Program-made: the position numbers and the translations under genes
Notes under the pieces: generated by a model
Seen by the model: only the letters and a program-made list of their open reading frames with translations
What the model was told of the DNA's origin: nothing
Databases searched by the model: none
Shown: positions 32,861 to 41,414 of the stretch, piece after piece
Layout: the number at the start of each line of letters is the position of its first letter
How positions within the stretch are numbered: position 1 is the stretch's first letter
Assembly (NCBI RefSeq): GCF_000411155.1
Contig: NZ_KE150266.1
Coordinates: 1,054,001-1,118,000 of the forward strand
Direction: 5' to 3'
DNA length: 64,000 bases
Source: Gleimia europaea ACS-120-V-Col10b
GTDB lineage: Bacteria > Actinomycetota > Actinomycetes > Actinomycetales > Actinomycetaceae

Positions 32861-33676
32861 TTGAAAAAGCTAAGTGCACAAGAGCGCCGGAAAGCTCGGC
32901 TTGTAGGCGCCGTGCTCGAAGCTGGCGGCCTAGACGTCGAGGAGCTTGCAGAGCTCCTCGACGTCTCCGTTGTCACCGTCTACCGTGATGTTTCCCAGCT
33001 GGTCAGCGAGGGGCTGGTTAGTCTGGGCCGCGGGTACGTGGAGCCGGCGGAGTCAACGGTTGTGGACCTGTCTTCCACTCTGCGATCCGGCATTTTGACC
33101 GAGATTAAGGAGTCTTTCGCCCCGGTGGTTAGCGAACTGATTCCGCGCGCATCCTCCCTGCTGGTTGATGATTCCTCCTCGTGTCTGCCTGCGCTTCGCG
33201 AACTAACGGGCCGATCTCCGCTCACAATCATTACAAACTCGCTGGCCGTAGTGCAGGCAGTGGGGCGCGCCCCCATGGTGGAACTACATTGCTTGGGCGG
33301 ACGCTATTCGCCGTGGTCTAACTCTTTCTATGGGGCGCGCACCGTTGCCGAGGCGGAGAGGTTCCGCGCCGACTTTTGCCTTATGTCCGACACGGCTATC
33401 ACCGACGGAGTGGTTTGCAACCCGTACGACTACGTGACGGAAACGAAGCAGGCGATGCTCCGGGCGGCGCAGGTACGGATTTTGGTTGCCGATCACACGA
33501 AGTTCACTCGCCGTGCACTGTGCAAAACCGCTGAACTAGGCGACTTTGAATACCTCATCACCGACGTTGAACCACCGAGTTCCGTGTTGGAAATCTGCCG
33601 GGAATCTAAAACCGAGTTGATCGTTGTCCCCCAGGACACTAACCAAAACGATGAGGCCGAGCCGGCCGACGCGTAG
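32861..33676 (+). CDS. DeoR/GlpR-family transcriptional regulator
   Basis: 271 residues from TTG at 32861 (GAGGA upstream). The N-terminal winged helix is RRKARLVGAVLEAGGLDVEELAELLDVSVVTVYRDVSQLVSEGLV (~8-52); the TVYRDV helix is the DeoR recognition helix. The sensor domain resembles DeoRC with LLVDDSSSCLPALRELTG (~105), TIITNSLAVVQAV (~125), the LGGRY motif (~146) and FCLMSDTAITDGV (~170). Effectors of the family are phosphorylated sugars. It ends the operon and most likely represses it through the inverted repeat at 28599-28623, releasing it when the kinase product accumulates. It stops 11 bp before the convergent TadBC gene. Confidence 0.9.
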   Translation: MKKLSAQERRKARLVGAVLEAGGLDVEELAELLDVSVVTVYRDVSQLVSEGLVSLGRGYVEPAESTVVDLSSTLRSGILTEIKESFAPVVSELIPRASSLLVDDSSSCLPALRELTGRSPLTIITNSLAVVQAVGRAPMVELHCLGGRYSPWSNSFYGARTVAEAERFRADFCLMSDTAITDGVVCNPYDYVTETKQAMLRAAQVRILVADHTKFTRRALCKTAELGDFEYLITDVEPPSSVLEICRESKTELIVVPQDTNQNDEAEPADA

Positions 33677-33687
33677 GGGGAGCCACC

Positions 33688-34734
33688 CTAAAACCCGGGC
33701 AGCGAGATTGACGCTACTATTGGCACCACGCTGATTGCGACGAAAGCGGGAAGCAGGCACAGGCCCAAGGGCAGAACCAGGCGCACAGCTAGCCTCTGCG
33801 CCTCACCGCGCGCCTTGGCCGCCCTCGTTGCCCGAATCCGCCTGCCAAGTAGCCGCAACATTGGGATCGGGGAGGCCCCCAAAGTCCACGCCGGGCGCAA
33901 CGCCGCAATCATGGGCAACGCGTCTGCACTAACCTGCTCCTCCAGCGCGTCAAAAGGTGCGCCCATACGAAGCAAAGCTGCGCAACGCTCAAACTCAGGC
34001 TCTCCGCAAGCCACCCCAAGCGCATCCAACGAATGCGGAATAGAGGCTCCCGACCCCAAACTGGCAACCAGCAGATCCACCAGCACCACCGGATCAATGC
34101 GCTCCCCTTCCTGCGATGCCGCCGCAATCAGCCGCTTCGCCCACACCACTCCCACCACCCAAAACAGGGCCCCCACAGCCAGGCCAACCGTTGCCGCGCC
34201 GCCTGCAAACCAAAGCCCCACCACGTCCACACCCACCGCAAACCCTGCCACCACACCCAAAAGTGGTAGCACAGTGAGGAGCTTCGCCGTAGTTTCCGGG
34301 CCGGCCCGCGCCACCTCGCGATCCCGTTTTGCCGCATCGACCTCATCAATCGTCTCTAATATCGACTCCAGGATCTGCGCCATTGGTGCCCCAATCTGGT
34401 GCGTGAGCCGGCACGCGGCCTCCACTGACGAGGCTGAGCCGCGCAACTGCTTTGGCAGCTGCGGAACCCCCCGGCTATCCATCCCTCCCCACGGCAAACC
34501 CGCATCGGTTATCGCACCGCGCCAAGCCGCCTCCACGCTCGCTCCCGAGCGCAAACGCGCCACCACATCCGCAATCAACATCGCGGCCGACGCCTGCGTC
34601 GCAGGCTTGCGTTCCACTACACTCGCGCCCTTCCACGCGGCGAACGCCCGCCGCTGCCTGCACCTGCGAACCAGTGCAAACGAGGAGAAAAACACGAACA
34701 AGAGTGTCCACGCCAACGCGGCTAGCGAGCCCAT
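33688..34734 (-). CDS. fused TadB-TadC type II secretion F-like protein
   Basis: 348 residues, starting right after the TadA stop (TAG ATG). Two T2SSF-like halves are visible. Half one (~45-190): LIADVVARLRSGASVEAAWRGAI, ...AACRLTHQIGAPMAQILESI, and the helix pair TAKLLTVLPLLGVVAGFAVGVDVVGLWF. Half two (~220-348): DPVVLVDLLVASLGSGASIPHSLDALG, ...CAALLRMGAPFDALE, and the closing helices VRLVLPLGLCLLPAFVAISVVPIV. In most actinobacteria these are separate tadB and tadC genes; here they appear as one protein with a degenerate first half. TadB and TadC form the inner-membrane platform for pilus assembly. Confidence 0.78.
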   Translation of the reverse strand: MGSLAALAWTLLFVFFSSFALVRRCRQRRAFAAWKGASVVERKPATQASAAMLIADVVARLRSGASVEAAWRGAITDAGLPWGGMDSRGVPQLPKQLRGSASSVEAACRLTHQIGAPMAQILESILETIDEVDAAKRDREVARAGPETTAKLLTVLPLLGVVAGFAVGVDVVGLWFAGGAATVGLAVGALFWVVGVVWAKRLIAAASQEGERIDPVVLVDLLVASLGSGASIPHSLDALGVACGEPEFERCAALLRMGAPFDALEEQVSADALPMIAALRPAWTLGASPIPMLRLLGRRIRATRAAKARGEAQRLAVRLVLPLGLCLLPAFVAISVVPIVASISLPGF

Positions 34735-35910
34735 CTAAACGACCTCCGCCGGGCTTTGCACTACGACCTCCGCGGTAGGAGGCTCCCCTGGTAAGGCTAA
34801 TCGCCCTCCCCCGGCGTGAACGCGCGCCTGCAAGGCCGCGAACCCCGGCCCCCTGCCTGCAACTGTCAAAGCGGGAAGAACCCGCAGCGGCACACCAGAC
34901 TCAACCACCGCGATTTGAGTGACCTCACGCCTGCCATCGGCGCGCCGTTCCACGTGGATAATCGCATCCAATGCGGCCGCCGCCTGGGCGTGCACGGTGG
35001 AATCAGCCATCCCCGCGAGCGCCCCGAGCGCCACCAAACGTGCCGGCACGTCCGCAGGCGTGTTCGCGTGGATCGTTGCCCACCCGCCCTCATGGCCCGT
35101 ATTGAAAGCAGTGAGGACGTCGCGCACCTCCGCCCCGCGACATTCGCCAAGCACCAACCGGTCTGGCCTCATCCGCATCGCGGCACGCACCAGATCCGCT
35201 AGGCTCACCTCGCCTTCACCCTGCACATTCGCCCCGCGCTGGCACATCGTTACTGCGTGCGGGTGCGTGGGAGAAAGCTCGGGCACCTCCTCAATGCAAA
35301 TGATGCGCTGGCCCGCATCCACCTTGGACAAGATCGCAGACAGTAGCGTTGTTTTACCCGTGCCCGTCGCACCGGACAGTAATACGTTTGCGCGCGCCTC
35401 AACCAACCCCACAATCGCGTCAAACATTGGTCCTGCACACGTGCCGTTCTTGCGCAACTCCTCCAAAGTGAAGGATCTGCGTCGTTTGGTGCGCAAAGAA
35501 ATCAGTGGCCCACCAACCGCCGGCGGAGACAGGACCGCGTGCAAGCGCGTGCCGTCAGGTAGGGTGCCGTCTGCAATCGGCATGGCCTCATCCAAACGCG
35601 TGCCCGCAGTTGCCGCCATTCGCACTGCCAACTCACGCACCTGCGCCGGGGAAGAAAACTCCACCTGTGCCCGCTCCATACGCCCGCGCCGATCCACCCA
35701 AACTGACGTTCCATTTACGAGGACGTCGCTAACCCCCTCTTGCGAGATCAACTCCATTAGGGCGGGCCCGGGCCCCGCGATGGTTGCGTCCAAGCTCCAC
35801 GCCGAGCTAACCAATGCGTTTGCTCCCGCCAGCGGGGAGGCCGTCTGCCCCACCGCTTTGGCCGGCATTTCTCCACGCGCAATCCGGTGCTGTAGCTCCC
35901 TAGCGTGCAC
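34735..35910 (-). CDS. TadA-type pilus-assembly ATPase (VirB11-like)
   Basis: 391 residues from GTG at 35910, inside the last 11 nt of the Ssd gene. The ATPase has Walker A LLSGATGTGKTTLL (~180), the Asp box IICIEEVPEL (~205), Walker B/Glu in RPDLV-like MRPDRLVLGECRGAEV (~255), and His box TGHEGGWATIHANTPADVPARL (~275). An N-terminal domain precedes (ALMELISQEGVSDVLVNG, ~55, the CpaF ISEIMVNG-like block). It powers extension of the Flp/Tad pilus. It is followed directly by the TadBC gene and preceded by the Ssd-like gene. The C-terminal ~60 residues after the core are Ala/Gly-rich. Confidence 0.92.
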   Translation of the reverse strand: MHARELQHRIARGEMPAKAVGQTASPLAGANALVSSAWSLDATIAGPGPALMELISQEGVSDVLVNGTSVWVDRRGRMERAQVEFSSPAQVRELAVRMAATAGTRLDEAMPIADGTLPDGTRLHAVLSPPAVGGPLISLRTKRRRSFTLEELRKNGTCAGPMFDAIVGLVEARANVLLSGATGTGKTTLLSAILSKVDAGQRIICIEEVPELSPTHPHAVTMCQRGANVQGEGEVSLADLVRAAMRMRPDRLVLGECRGAEVRDVLTAFNTGHEGGWATIHANTPADVPARLVALGALAGMADSTVHAQAAAALDAIIHVERRADGRREVTQIAVVESGVPLRVLPALTVAGRGPGFAALQARVHAGGGRLALPGEPPTAEVVVQSPAEVV

Positions 35911-36703
35911 AGGCCGCCTCCAAATCTTTCAACTTCGCTCTCTTGGGAAGCCAAACAGCGCTTTCCGCAAGGCCGAAATCGACTAGCCGCTGCCGCGCCG
36001 CCTCCACCTGGAACCGCGTGGCCGAAGCCTTCCCGAGCAACACCGGGCGGGCGTCCTCGCCCGCACAAAACTGGGCGGCCTGGCGGCTCCATTTGCCCGC
36101 ATCAATCAGAACCGGGCCCACGCGGCGAAGGCTGCGCACAAGCGGCGCCACATCCGCGATCTGGGGAGGGGCGCACGCCTTAGCACCCACCACCGCGAGA
36201 ATCCCCTTTGGCAAGCGCGATACCACCACGTCCTCGCAAATACTCACCTCACCCCAAGTAAGCGAGGTTGCGCGCGTATCTGCTAACGCGATGCGCAACG
36301 TTGGATCATCGCTCAAGTCCAGCACAAAAACGGACTCGTAATCCAGCTCTTTTGCCGCGCGCGCCACAGATGCCGTTGTTCCCACCCCGCCGCGCACCCC
36401 CGCAAAAACGGCCACCGCAAACCGGCCACTCGCAAACCCGGCGTCAATGATCCTCATCAGCTGGGTTTCGCCTCCGGGTAGCACCACGTCCACACCCAAA
36501 CGCACCACTTTCACACCGGGCCCTACCCTCGCTGCCCCCAATTGACCCTCAACAATCAATAAGTCACCCGGCTTCGGAGTGCTTTCACCAAACCACTCGA
36601 ACGTGCGCCCCATCAACTGCAGGATGCGAACAACCTGGCCGGCTTGCTCTTCCACTTTCAAAAACACGCGCATACAGCCATCAAAATGCGAGCGCGAGAA
36701 CAC
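35900..36703 (-). CDS. Ssd/CpaE-like septum-site or Tad localisation ATPase
   Basis: 267 residues from GTG at 36703. The P-loop-like GVRGGVGTTASVARAA (~107) is a CpaE/MinD-like deviant loop but lacks the usual second Lys (GGVGTT without GK), as in other Ssd proteins. LVLDLSDDPTLRIA at ~135 is a Walker B-like segment, and DVVVSRLPKGILAVVGAKACAPPQ (~165) follows. In mycobacteria Ssd (Rv3660c) lies upstream of tadA and affects septum formation; CpaE in Caulobacter positions the Tad pilus. The gene is 58 bp from the next gene to the right and overlaps tadA. Expected role is to place the pilus machine. Confidence 0.8.
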   Translation of the reverse strand: MFSRSHFDGCMRVFLKVEEQAGQVVRILQLMGRTFEWFGESTPKPGDLLIVEGQLGAARVGPGVKVVRLGVDVVLPGGETQLMRIIDAGFASGRFAVAVFAGVRGGVGTTASVARAAKELDYESVFVLDLSDDPTLRIALADTRATSLTWGEVSICEDVVVSRLPKGILAVVGAKACAPPQIADVAPLVRSLRRVGPVLIDAGKWSRQAAQFCAGEDARPVLLGKASATRFQVEAARQRLVDFGLAESAVWLPKRAKLKDLEAACAR

Positions 36704-36760
36704 TTCGCACCCCAGCGCACCGGGCTGTGGGCCAGGCGGACTACACCGAACCTGTGGAAA

Positions 36761-37552
36761 CTACTGCGGAAGTCTTCCGGCCTGCACGCCCCGAATCATG
36801 TCCAGCGTGGGGTCAACTGCCCCGGCCATGGCCTCGCAAAATATGTACAACCAAGGTTCCGGATCCTCATTCTTGAGGGCGAGGCTGGCCTGTGCATCCC
36901 CCACCAGCTGGCGCGAAATCAGCAGCGTGCCGCTGGGCTCAAACCCGCTTACAACCAGGTGATGCCGGGCGAGGACGCGGCCGAGTTGCTCCGAATGAGT
37001 GGCAAACAGCGGCCGGTTCGCAAACGACCAAATGAGTAGCCCTGCGCGCATAGGAGCTGGCAACTTCGCCTCCAACACGGCTCGCGCGGCCGCGAGCGCT
37101 CGCGGATCCTTTGGGATAGCTACGTCAGCCTCAGCAATCACACCCGCACTAGACAGACGCGCGGTTAAAGCCTTATGAGTCTCAGCGAGCACCTGCGGCA
37201 ACGGGCGGCCCACATTCTTCACCGGATGCCGCGAGTTCAGCGGCGGCCAATCCTGCTCGGCCAAACGATGCGCTTTCCAAACGTCAAGCGCGGCAAGCAT
37301 CGCCGGATCGTCCAACTGCTCGCACCCCATCGTGGCGAGGCGCAACTGCGCTAAATCCGTGCGTGCCCCCACCAGGGCCGCCTCGTAGTGGGCCAGTTGC
37401 ACGCCAGCCTCCGCCCGCGCGCTCTCCCACCCTCGGCGAAGCCCCTCGGAAAAACGGATGCGTACAACGCCCTCATCAATTTGGCGCAACACCTCCCGCA
37501 TTTGCGCGGACGCCGCCAGCGACGCGAACTTTGACACACCAGGTTCAGACAC
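36761..37552 (-). CDS. conserved actinobacterial protein upstream of ssd, unknown function
   Basis: 263 residues from GTG at 37552. TAAGCT is six nt upstream, no ribosome site, so probably leaderless. The sequence is helix-rich and Ala/Arg-rich: LAHYEAALVGARTDLAQL (~50), WKAHRLAEQDWPPL (~90), GRPLPQVLAETHKALTA (~110), RAGLLIWSFANRPLFATHSEQLGRVLARHHLVVSG (~170-205). A gene of this kind often precedes ssd in actinobacterial Tad loci, sometimes labelled oxidoreductase, but I see no cofactor motif. The end part (NRPLF, RVLARHHLV) resembles helices around Fic-like folds without the catalytic HPF motif. No function assigned. Divergent to 37583 with only 30 bp between starts. Confidence 0.55.
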   Translation of the reverse strand: MSEPGVSKFASLAASAQMREVLRQIDEGVVRIRFSEGLRRGWESARAEAGVQLAHYEAALVGARTDLAQLRLATMGCEQLDDPAMLAALDVWKAHRLAEQDWPPLNSRHPVKNVGRPLPQVLAETHKALTARLSSAGVIAEADVAIPKDPRALAAARAVLEAKLPAPMRAGLLIWSFANRPLFATHSEQLGRVLARHHLVVSGFEPSGTLLISRQLVGDAQASLALKNEDPEPWLYIFCEAMAGAVDPTLDMIRGVQAGRLPQ

Positions 37553-37582
37553 GGTCTTAGCTTAGCTGGGTAAAGTGTAGGC
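37553..37582. promoter_or_regulatory. 30-bp divergent promoter core shared by two leaderless starts
   Basis: On the minus strand TAAGCT (37559-37564) is six nt from GTG 37552; on the plus strand TAAAGT (37571-37576) is six nt from ATG 37583. The two -10 elements lie only 6 bp apart, so the -35 regions fall inside the opposite gene and polymerase can probably occupy only one direction at a time. Confidence 0.6.
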
Positions 37583-38479
37583 ATGAGTTTAACTGCCGAA
37601 AACGTTCGTGCTCACACCCCGCTGGTACAACGCGAAGATCTGCTGGGCCGGGGCACAATCGCAGTATTCTCATTCGTTGTTTCCCCCATCATTTTGACCC
37701 TGCTTTTTAACTCCACGGCACTACTGCAAGAGGGGAGCATTACGGGTATTCCTCTCGGCTCGCCCACCGGCCAGCTGGGCATCCTGGTGGTTGCCATTTT
37801 GATTATCATCCTGGCCTACCTCACGAGCTGGTCCACCATCGGCATTGTCATTGCCACCATCTGGGCCGGAGCATTTGCGGCCCTATTCATTGGAAACTCA
37901 ATCATTTCGCCCGCGCCAACCAGCTCTATCCAAGCGCTCCTCATGTGGCAACAACTTCCGCTACAAACATTCGTCATCTTTTTCACGACCCTCATGGTCA
38001 CGTTAGCCAAAAGACGCCAAAGTACACGAGGCAACCCAAAACCCGTCAAGGAACCCGGGCCGGCAGCCCTTTCTGGCTACTTAATCGTTACGTTGCTTTC
38101 CGCGCTCGCCCTCATCTTCATCGTGCTCGCCAGTTCTCCAAACACGATCACGCCAACGATTTTGAACATGCCTTTACTAATGCCAAAACTGTCCGGCAGC
38201 GACTGGTTCTTAGTGCTATTGATTTCCCTGACACTCGTTGCGTTCACCGCAATGGCGTACAAGTCGGTTCTTGCAGTCCAGCTGGTGGCGTGGTTCCTGC
38301 TCCTCATCCCCGCACTGTTTTTGGGCCCATTGTTTTCGATTCTGACTAACAAGCTGGTCACGCCCCAAGACCCAATCATGATCTCAGTCGGCTATGCGAT
38401 GCCCGTGCTCGGCGTTTTTGGCCTCATCGTCGCAACGTGTACGTATTCGATCAGCATCTCGGTAAATCCTGACGCGTAA
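37583..38479 (+). CDS. polytopic membrane protein of unknown function
   Basis: 298 residues with about seven hydrophobic helices: ~25-50, 65-85, 88-108, 125-145, 165-185, 205-225, 232-255 and 270-290. No soluble domain larger than ~30 residues exists; the loop around residue 150 is basic (KRRQSTRGNPKPVKEPG) and cytoplasmic. No transport motif is visible. It may be leaderless (TAAAGT at 37571). It starts 30 bp from the divergent ssd-upstream gene, and a proline/glutamate-rich membrane protein follows at 38635. No family recognised. Confidence 0.6.
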   Translation: MSLTAENVRAHTPLVQREDLLGRGTIAVFSFVVSPIILTLLFNSTALLQEGSITGIPLGSPTGQLGILVVAILIIILAYLTSWSTIGIVIATIWAGAFAALFIGNSIISPAPTSSIQALLMWQQLPLQTFVIFFTTLMVTLAKRRQSTRGNPKPVKEPGPAALSGYLIVTLLSALALIFIVLASSPNTITPTILNMPLLMPKLSGSDWFLVLLISLTLVAFTAMAYKSVLAVQLVAWFLLLIPALFLGPLFSILTNKLVTPQDPIMISVGYAMPVLGVFGLIVATCTYSISISVNPDA

Positions 38480-38634
38480 ACGCCCGCCCTCCATTAGCTG
38501 AATCATTATCTGGCGCTGTCTTTTCAACACGCCGGCCCAGCCTCAGCCTGGCAAATCACCGCGTGTAATCATGGTGTTATGGCTTATTGTGTGCCGCCGC
38601 GCGCACATGTAGCGATAGATTTTTGGAGGATTTC

Positions 38635-40377
38635 ATGGCTGATCGCAAATTTGACGACCCGAACGACGCCGATGAGGAGCAGCGCCCCACGTGGGATCTT
38701 GGTGGCCAGGTAGAGGAAGACGCGGAGCACCCCGACCTCATTGATCCGGTATCAGAACCTGCCCCCGCCGATCCGCTTGAGGCGGATAGCACACTGGATG
38801 CGGGTGCCGAAGAGCTGACGATCGACGAGGGCGCCGCCGTGTTTGGCGACGATCAGCCAGAAGACATCATTGGTTCAGCAGATGACGAAGTCCTTGAAGA
38901 TGTGGAACCAAAAACCACGGTTGCACCCTTTGCTTCCAGAGACGAAGGCGCTACGGGTGAGGTAGCCGCGTCTTCTGCACAATCAGCCGCCGAGGAAAAC
39001 CAACCCGCCCCGGCGCCGGAAGCCACACCGGAACCCGAGACTGTTGTCGAATCAGTGCCGACACCAGCTCCAGAACCCTTCGTAGAACCAGAATCGGAGC
39101 CGGCACCTGCTCCCGAACCAGAATCCAAAACAAAACCGGCCCCAGAGCCTGTTTTCGAGCCAGAACCAGCGCCCGCTCCCGAGCCCGAGCCGGTTGAGGA
39201 ATCAGTGCCGACACCCGCTCCAGAACCTGTTATCGAACCGGAACCGGCCCCAGAACCCGAATCCGTTATCAAGCCTGAACCCGAGTTAGAGCCAGCACAG
39301 GCTCCCGAACCCGTGGCCGAGCCAGAGCCGGCACCGGAATCCGCAAGCCCCGCAGCACCTGCGTGGGAAGCGCACACCGAAACTTCGTTCCCCAAGGCCA
39401 CGGACACCACGAGCACGATCCCGCATGTAGCGGCGAGCGGCAACGACATTCCGCGCGACGTGCTTGAGCGCCGTCAAAGCCCCGGCGACGAATACGAGCG
39501 CATGCGGGAAGTTCCCGCTATCCCCGAAGTTACGCCCGAGGCCGCCGCAGATTCCGTGGTCGAGCCGGTGACTGAACCCGGGGAGGAGCCTGCACCCGAA
39601 GCAACCGCGCCCCCCGCTCAGCCCGATTCTGCCTTGGCAACCGCAGTAGCAGGCGCTGGCGCTGGAGCAGCCGTGGCTGCGGCCAGTGCGGACGCTGAGG
39701 ATGACATCGAAGCCACGAAGGTGCGCCGCAAATCACTCCTGCGCCCCGAAGTGGCGGAAACGGAAGAGCCCGAATCTAGCTCCTCTTGGATTCCCCGCGA
39801 ACCCGTAGAGCTAAGTGACACGCAGTCGATCTTCGAAGAAGCCACGGTGGTGCCCGAGGTTCCCTCGCGCGTTGGTGCCCGCGTATGGTCCTTCTTCCTC
39901 ACGCTTATCGGCGTTCCCACCGCCTGGTACCTACTTACCGACGCGGCCGCGCGCCTCACGCTGGCGCAGGGCAACCCGGTTGCAACCGGCATGATCAACC
40001 CCGCTGCACTCATTGAACTTGGCGTCGGCGTGATCGTTGCAATCATCGTAATCATGTTGACCATCAGGTCTTCGCTCGGCGCCCTCATTTTCGGCGTCCT
40101 CGCAATGGTTGGCGGCATCTTCTTCCTCGCGGCGCCCGCAGGGACCGCAGACTTCATGGAACCCACCTACAACTGGCTCACCGCATTCAACACGTTTGGC
40201 GGTAACGTTGCCCACCACATTCAGTGGACGGGGTACACGGGCGTCATGGCCGCCTCCGGCCTCATCCTGTTCATCATCGGCCTAACGTCCATCTTCGCGC
40301 GCCGCGACGGACGCAGGGAGCAAGAGATCCGCACCCAGATCGAACATCTTGCCCCCGGAACCTTGAAGAAGAAGTAA
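38635..40377 (+). CDS. Pro/Glu-rich membrane protein with long acidic repeat region
   Basis: 580 residues; ATG at 38635 with GGAGG eight nt upstream is preferred over earlier codons. Residues ~1-410 are acidic and disordered-looking. Within them, ~135-250 is a PE-type low-complexity stretch built of repeats like PAPEPEPE with Val or Ser inserts. The last ~150 residues have four membrane helices (~430-450, 465-490, 495-515, 545-570) with short loops, resembling a compact four-helix domain. The layout would expose a long flexible acidic arm on the cytoplasmic side or outside; no signal peptide is present, so cytoplasmic is likelier. It shares a strand with 37583. Function unknown. Confidence 0.65.
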   Translation: MADRKFDDPNDADEEQRPTWDLGGQVEEDAEHPDLIDPVSEPAPADPLEADSTLDAGAEELTIDEGAAVFGDDQPEDIIGSADDEVLEDVEPKTTVAPFASRDEGATGEVAASSAQSAAEENQPAPAPEATPEPETVVESVPTPAPEPFVEPESEPAPAPEPESKTKPAPEPVFEPEPAPAPEPEPVEESVPTPAPEPVIEPEPAPEPESVIKPEPELEPAQAPEPVAEPEPAPESASPAAPAWEAHTETSFPKATDTTSTIPHVAASGNDIPRDVLERRQSPGDEYERMREVPAIPEVTPEAAADSVVEPVTEPGEEPAPEATAPPAQPDSALATAVAGAGAGAAVAAASADAEDDIEATKVRRKSLLRPEVAETEEPESSSSWIPREPVELSDTQSIFEEATVVPEVPSRVGARVWSFFLTLIGVPTAWYLLTDAAARLTLAQGNPVATGMINPAALIELGVGVIVAIIVIMLTIRSSLGALIFGVLAMVGGIFFLAAPAGTADFMEPTYNWLTAFNTFGGNVAHHIQWTGYTGVMAASGLILFIIGLTSIFARRDGRREQEIRTQIEHLAPGTLKKK

Positions 40378-40432
40378 ACCGAGCAGGCTAACCGGCCTCG
40401 AAAATGAGGACGATTTTAGCTAACTTGGAGCC

Positions 40433-41362
40433 ATGAGCTCTAACTTTTTAGACCGGCCATCCACGTCGAACACGGATGGCCGGTCGCTATTGCTTCCCGA
40501 GGGCGATTGGCAACACATCACCGTGAACGCGGGAGGCGCGAACTTTCACCTGGCGCAAATGGGGCCGGCTGACGGCGAACCGGTGATGCTACTGCACGGT
40601 TTTCCCCGCACCTGGTATTCGATGCGTCACCTTTTGGTAGCCCTGGCCGCCGAGGGATACCGCGTGTGGGCCATGGATTTGCGCGGATTCGGCTCTTCCG
40701 ACCTGCAGCCGCACGGTCAAGATCCGGTGCGTATGGCGGCGGACGTCACCGCAGTGCTCGGAAGTTTGAACGTGGCGAAAGCACACATCATTGGCGCGGG
40801 CATGGGCGGTACCTTCGGCTGGATTCTCGCGGCCACCAACCCGCGCGTGGTGGCCTCCCTCATGCCTATTGCGCAGCCACACCCTCTCAACCTGGAGCGT
40901 TCCACGCCCTCCCCGTTCAGCGCGGCCGGCCGCACCGCAATGAAAATACGCGCCCCGTGGTTCAACGTGCGCAGCTTGCGTTCAGGCAAGATTGTTGCAC
41001 AGGCAGCTAACTCTTGGGCGGCGCCCCAAAACCGCCTCAAGTTGCAAGCCGATGAGCGCGTTTACCGCTACGCGTTCTCTCGTCCCTTCGCTACAGAAAC
41101 CGCTCTCGAGGCCGTCATCCGCGCGAACTCACTGACCCGGCGCACCCGCGCTCGCATCGACACGGTTGTGGACATGCCCGTATCGCGCGTGATCTGTCTG
41201 CAAGACGAGCTGCGTCCGCCACAAACATTCCTGCGCGACCAGCAGTGGGTAAAACAGCCGATCACCACGTTCCAGCTGGACTGCGGTCACTTCCCCACCG
41301 AGGAAGCCCCCGAACAGTTGAACGAGGCCGCCCTTCGCCACCTTAAAGCCTGCGCCAGCTAA
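40433..41362 (+). CDS. alpha/beta-hydrolase (epoxide-hydrolase-like) lacking the nucleophile
   Basis: 309 residues. The oxyanion HGFPRTWYS (~52-60) and RVWAMDLRGFGSSD (~75-90) are standard for epoxide hydrolases. The nucleophile elbow reads IIGAGMGGTF (~120-130), where the family has GHDWGG, so the Asp nucleophile is a Gly. The final His is kept in DCGHFPTEEAPE (~285). The neighbourhood matches EphE (Rv3670) of mycobacteria beside nth, crp, whiB4, ponA2. The protein is either inactive in hydrolysis, a binding or scaffolding relic, or uses another residue. Its start has TAACTT six nt upstream overlapping a GGAG, so leaderless expression is possible. Confidence 0.8.
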   Translation: MSSNFLDRPSTSNTDGRSLLLPEGDWQHITVNAGGANFHLAQMGPADGEPVMLLHGFPRTWYSMRHLLVALAAEGYRVWAMDLRGFGSSDLQPHGQDPVRMAADVTAVLGSLNVAKAHIIGAGMGGTFGWILAATNPRVVASLMPIAQPHPLNLERSTPSPFSAAGRTAMKIRAPWFNVRSLRSGKIVAQAANSWAAPQNRLKLQADERVYRYAFSRPFATETALEAVIRANSLTRRTRARIDTVVDMPVSRVICLQDELRPPQTFLRDQQWVKQPITTFQLDCGHFPTEEAPEQLNEAALRHLKACAS

Positions 41363-41414
41363 CACTTCCAGCTGGCTTCACGAGCCGCTCTGCCGCCTCT
41401 TTAATCAACCTGTT

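Noticed and set aside
33815..35986. Two long forward frames opposite TadBC and TadA
   Set aside because: Both mirror clear Tad genes and have Ser/Thr/Pro-rich random composition.
38853..39449. Gly/Ser-rich reverse frame over the Pro/Glu-rich region
   Set aside because: A GSGAGS-like repeat arises automatically as antisense of PE repeats; no start site support.
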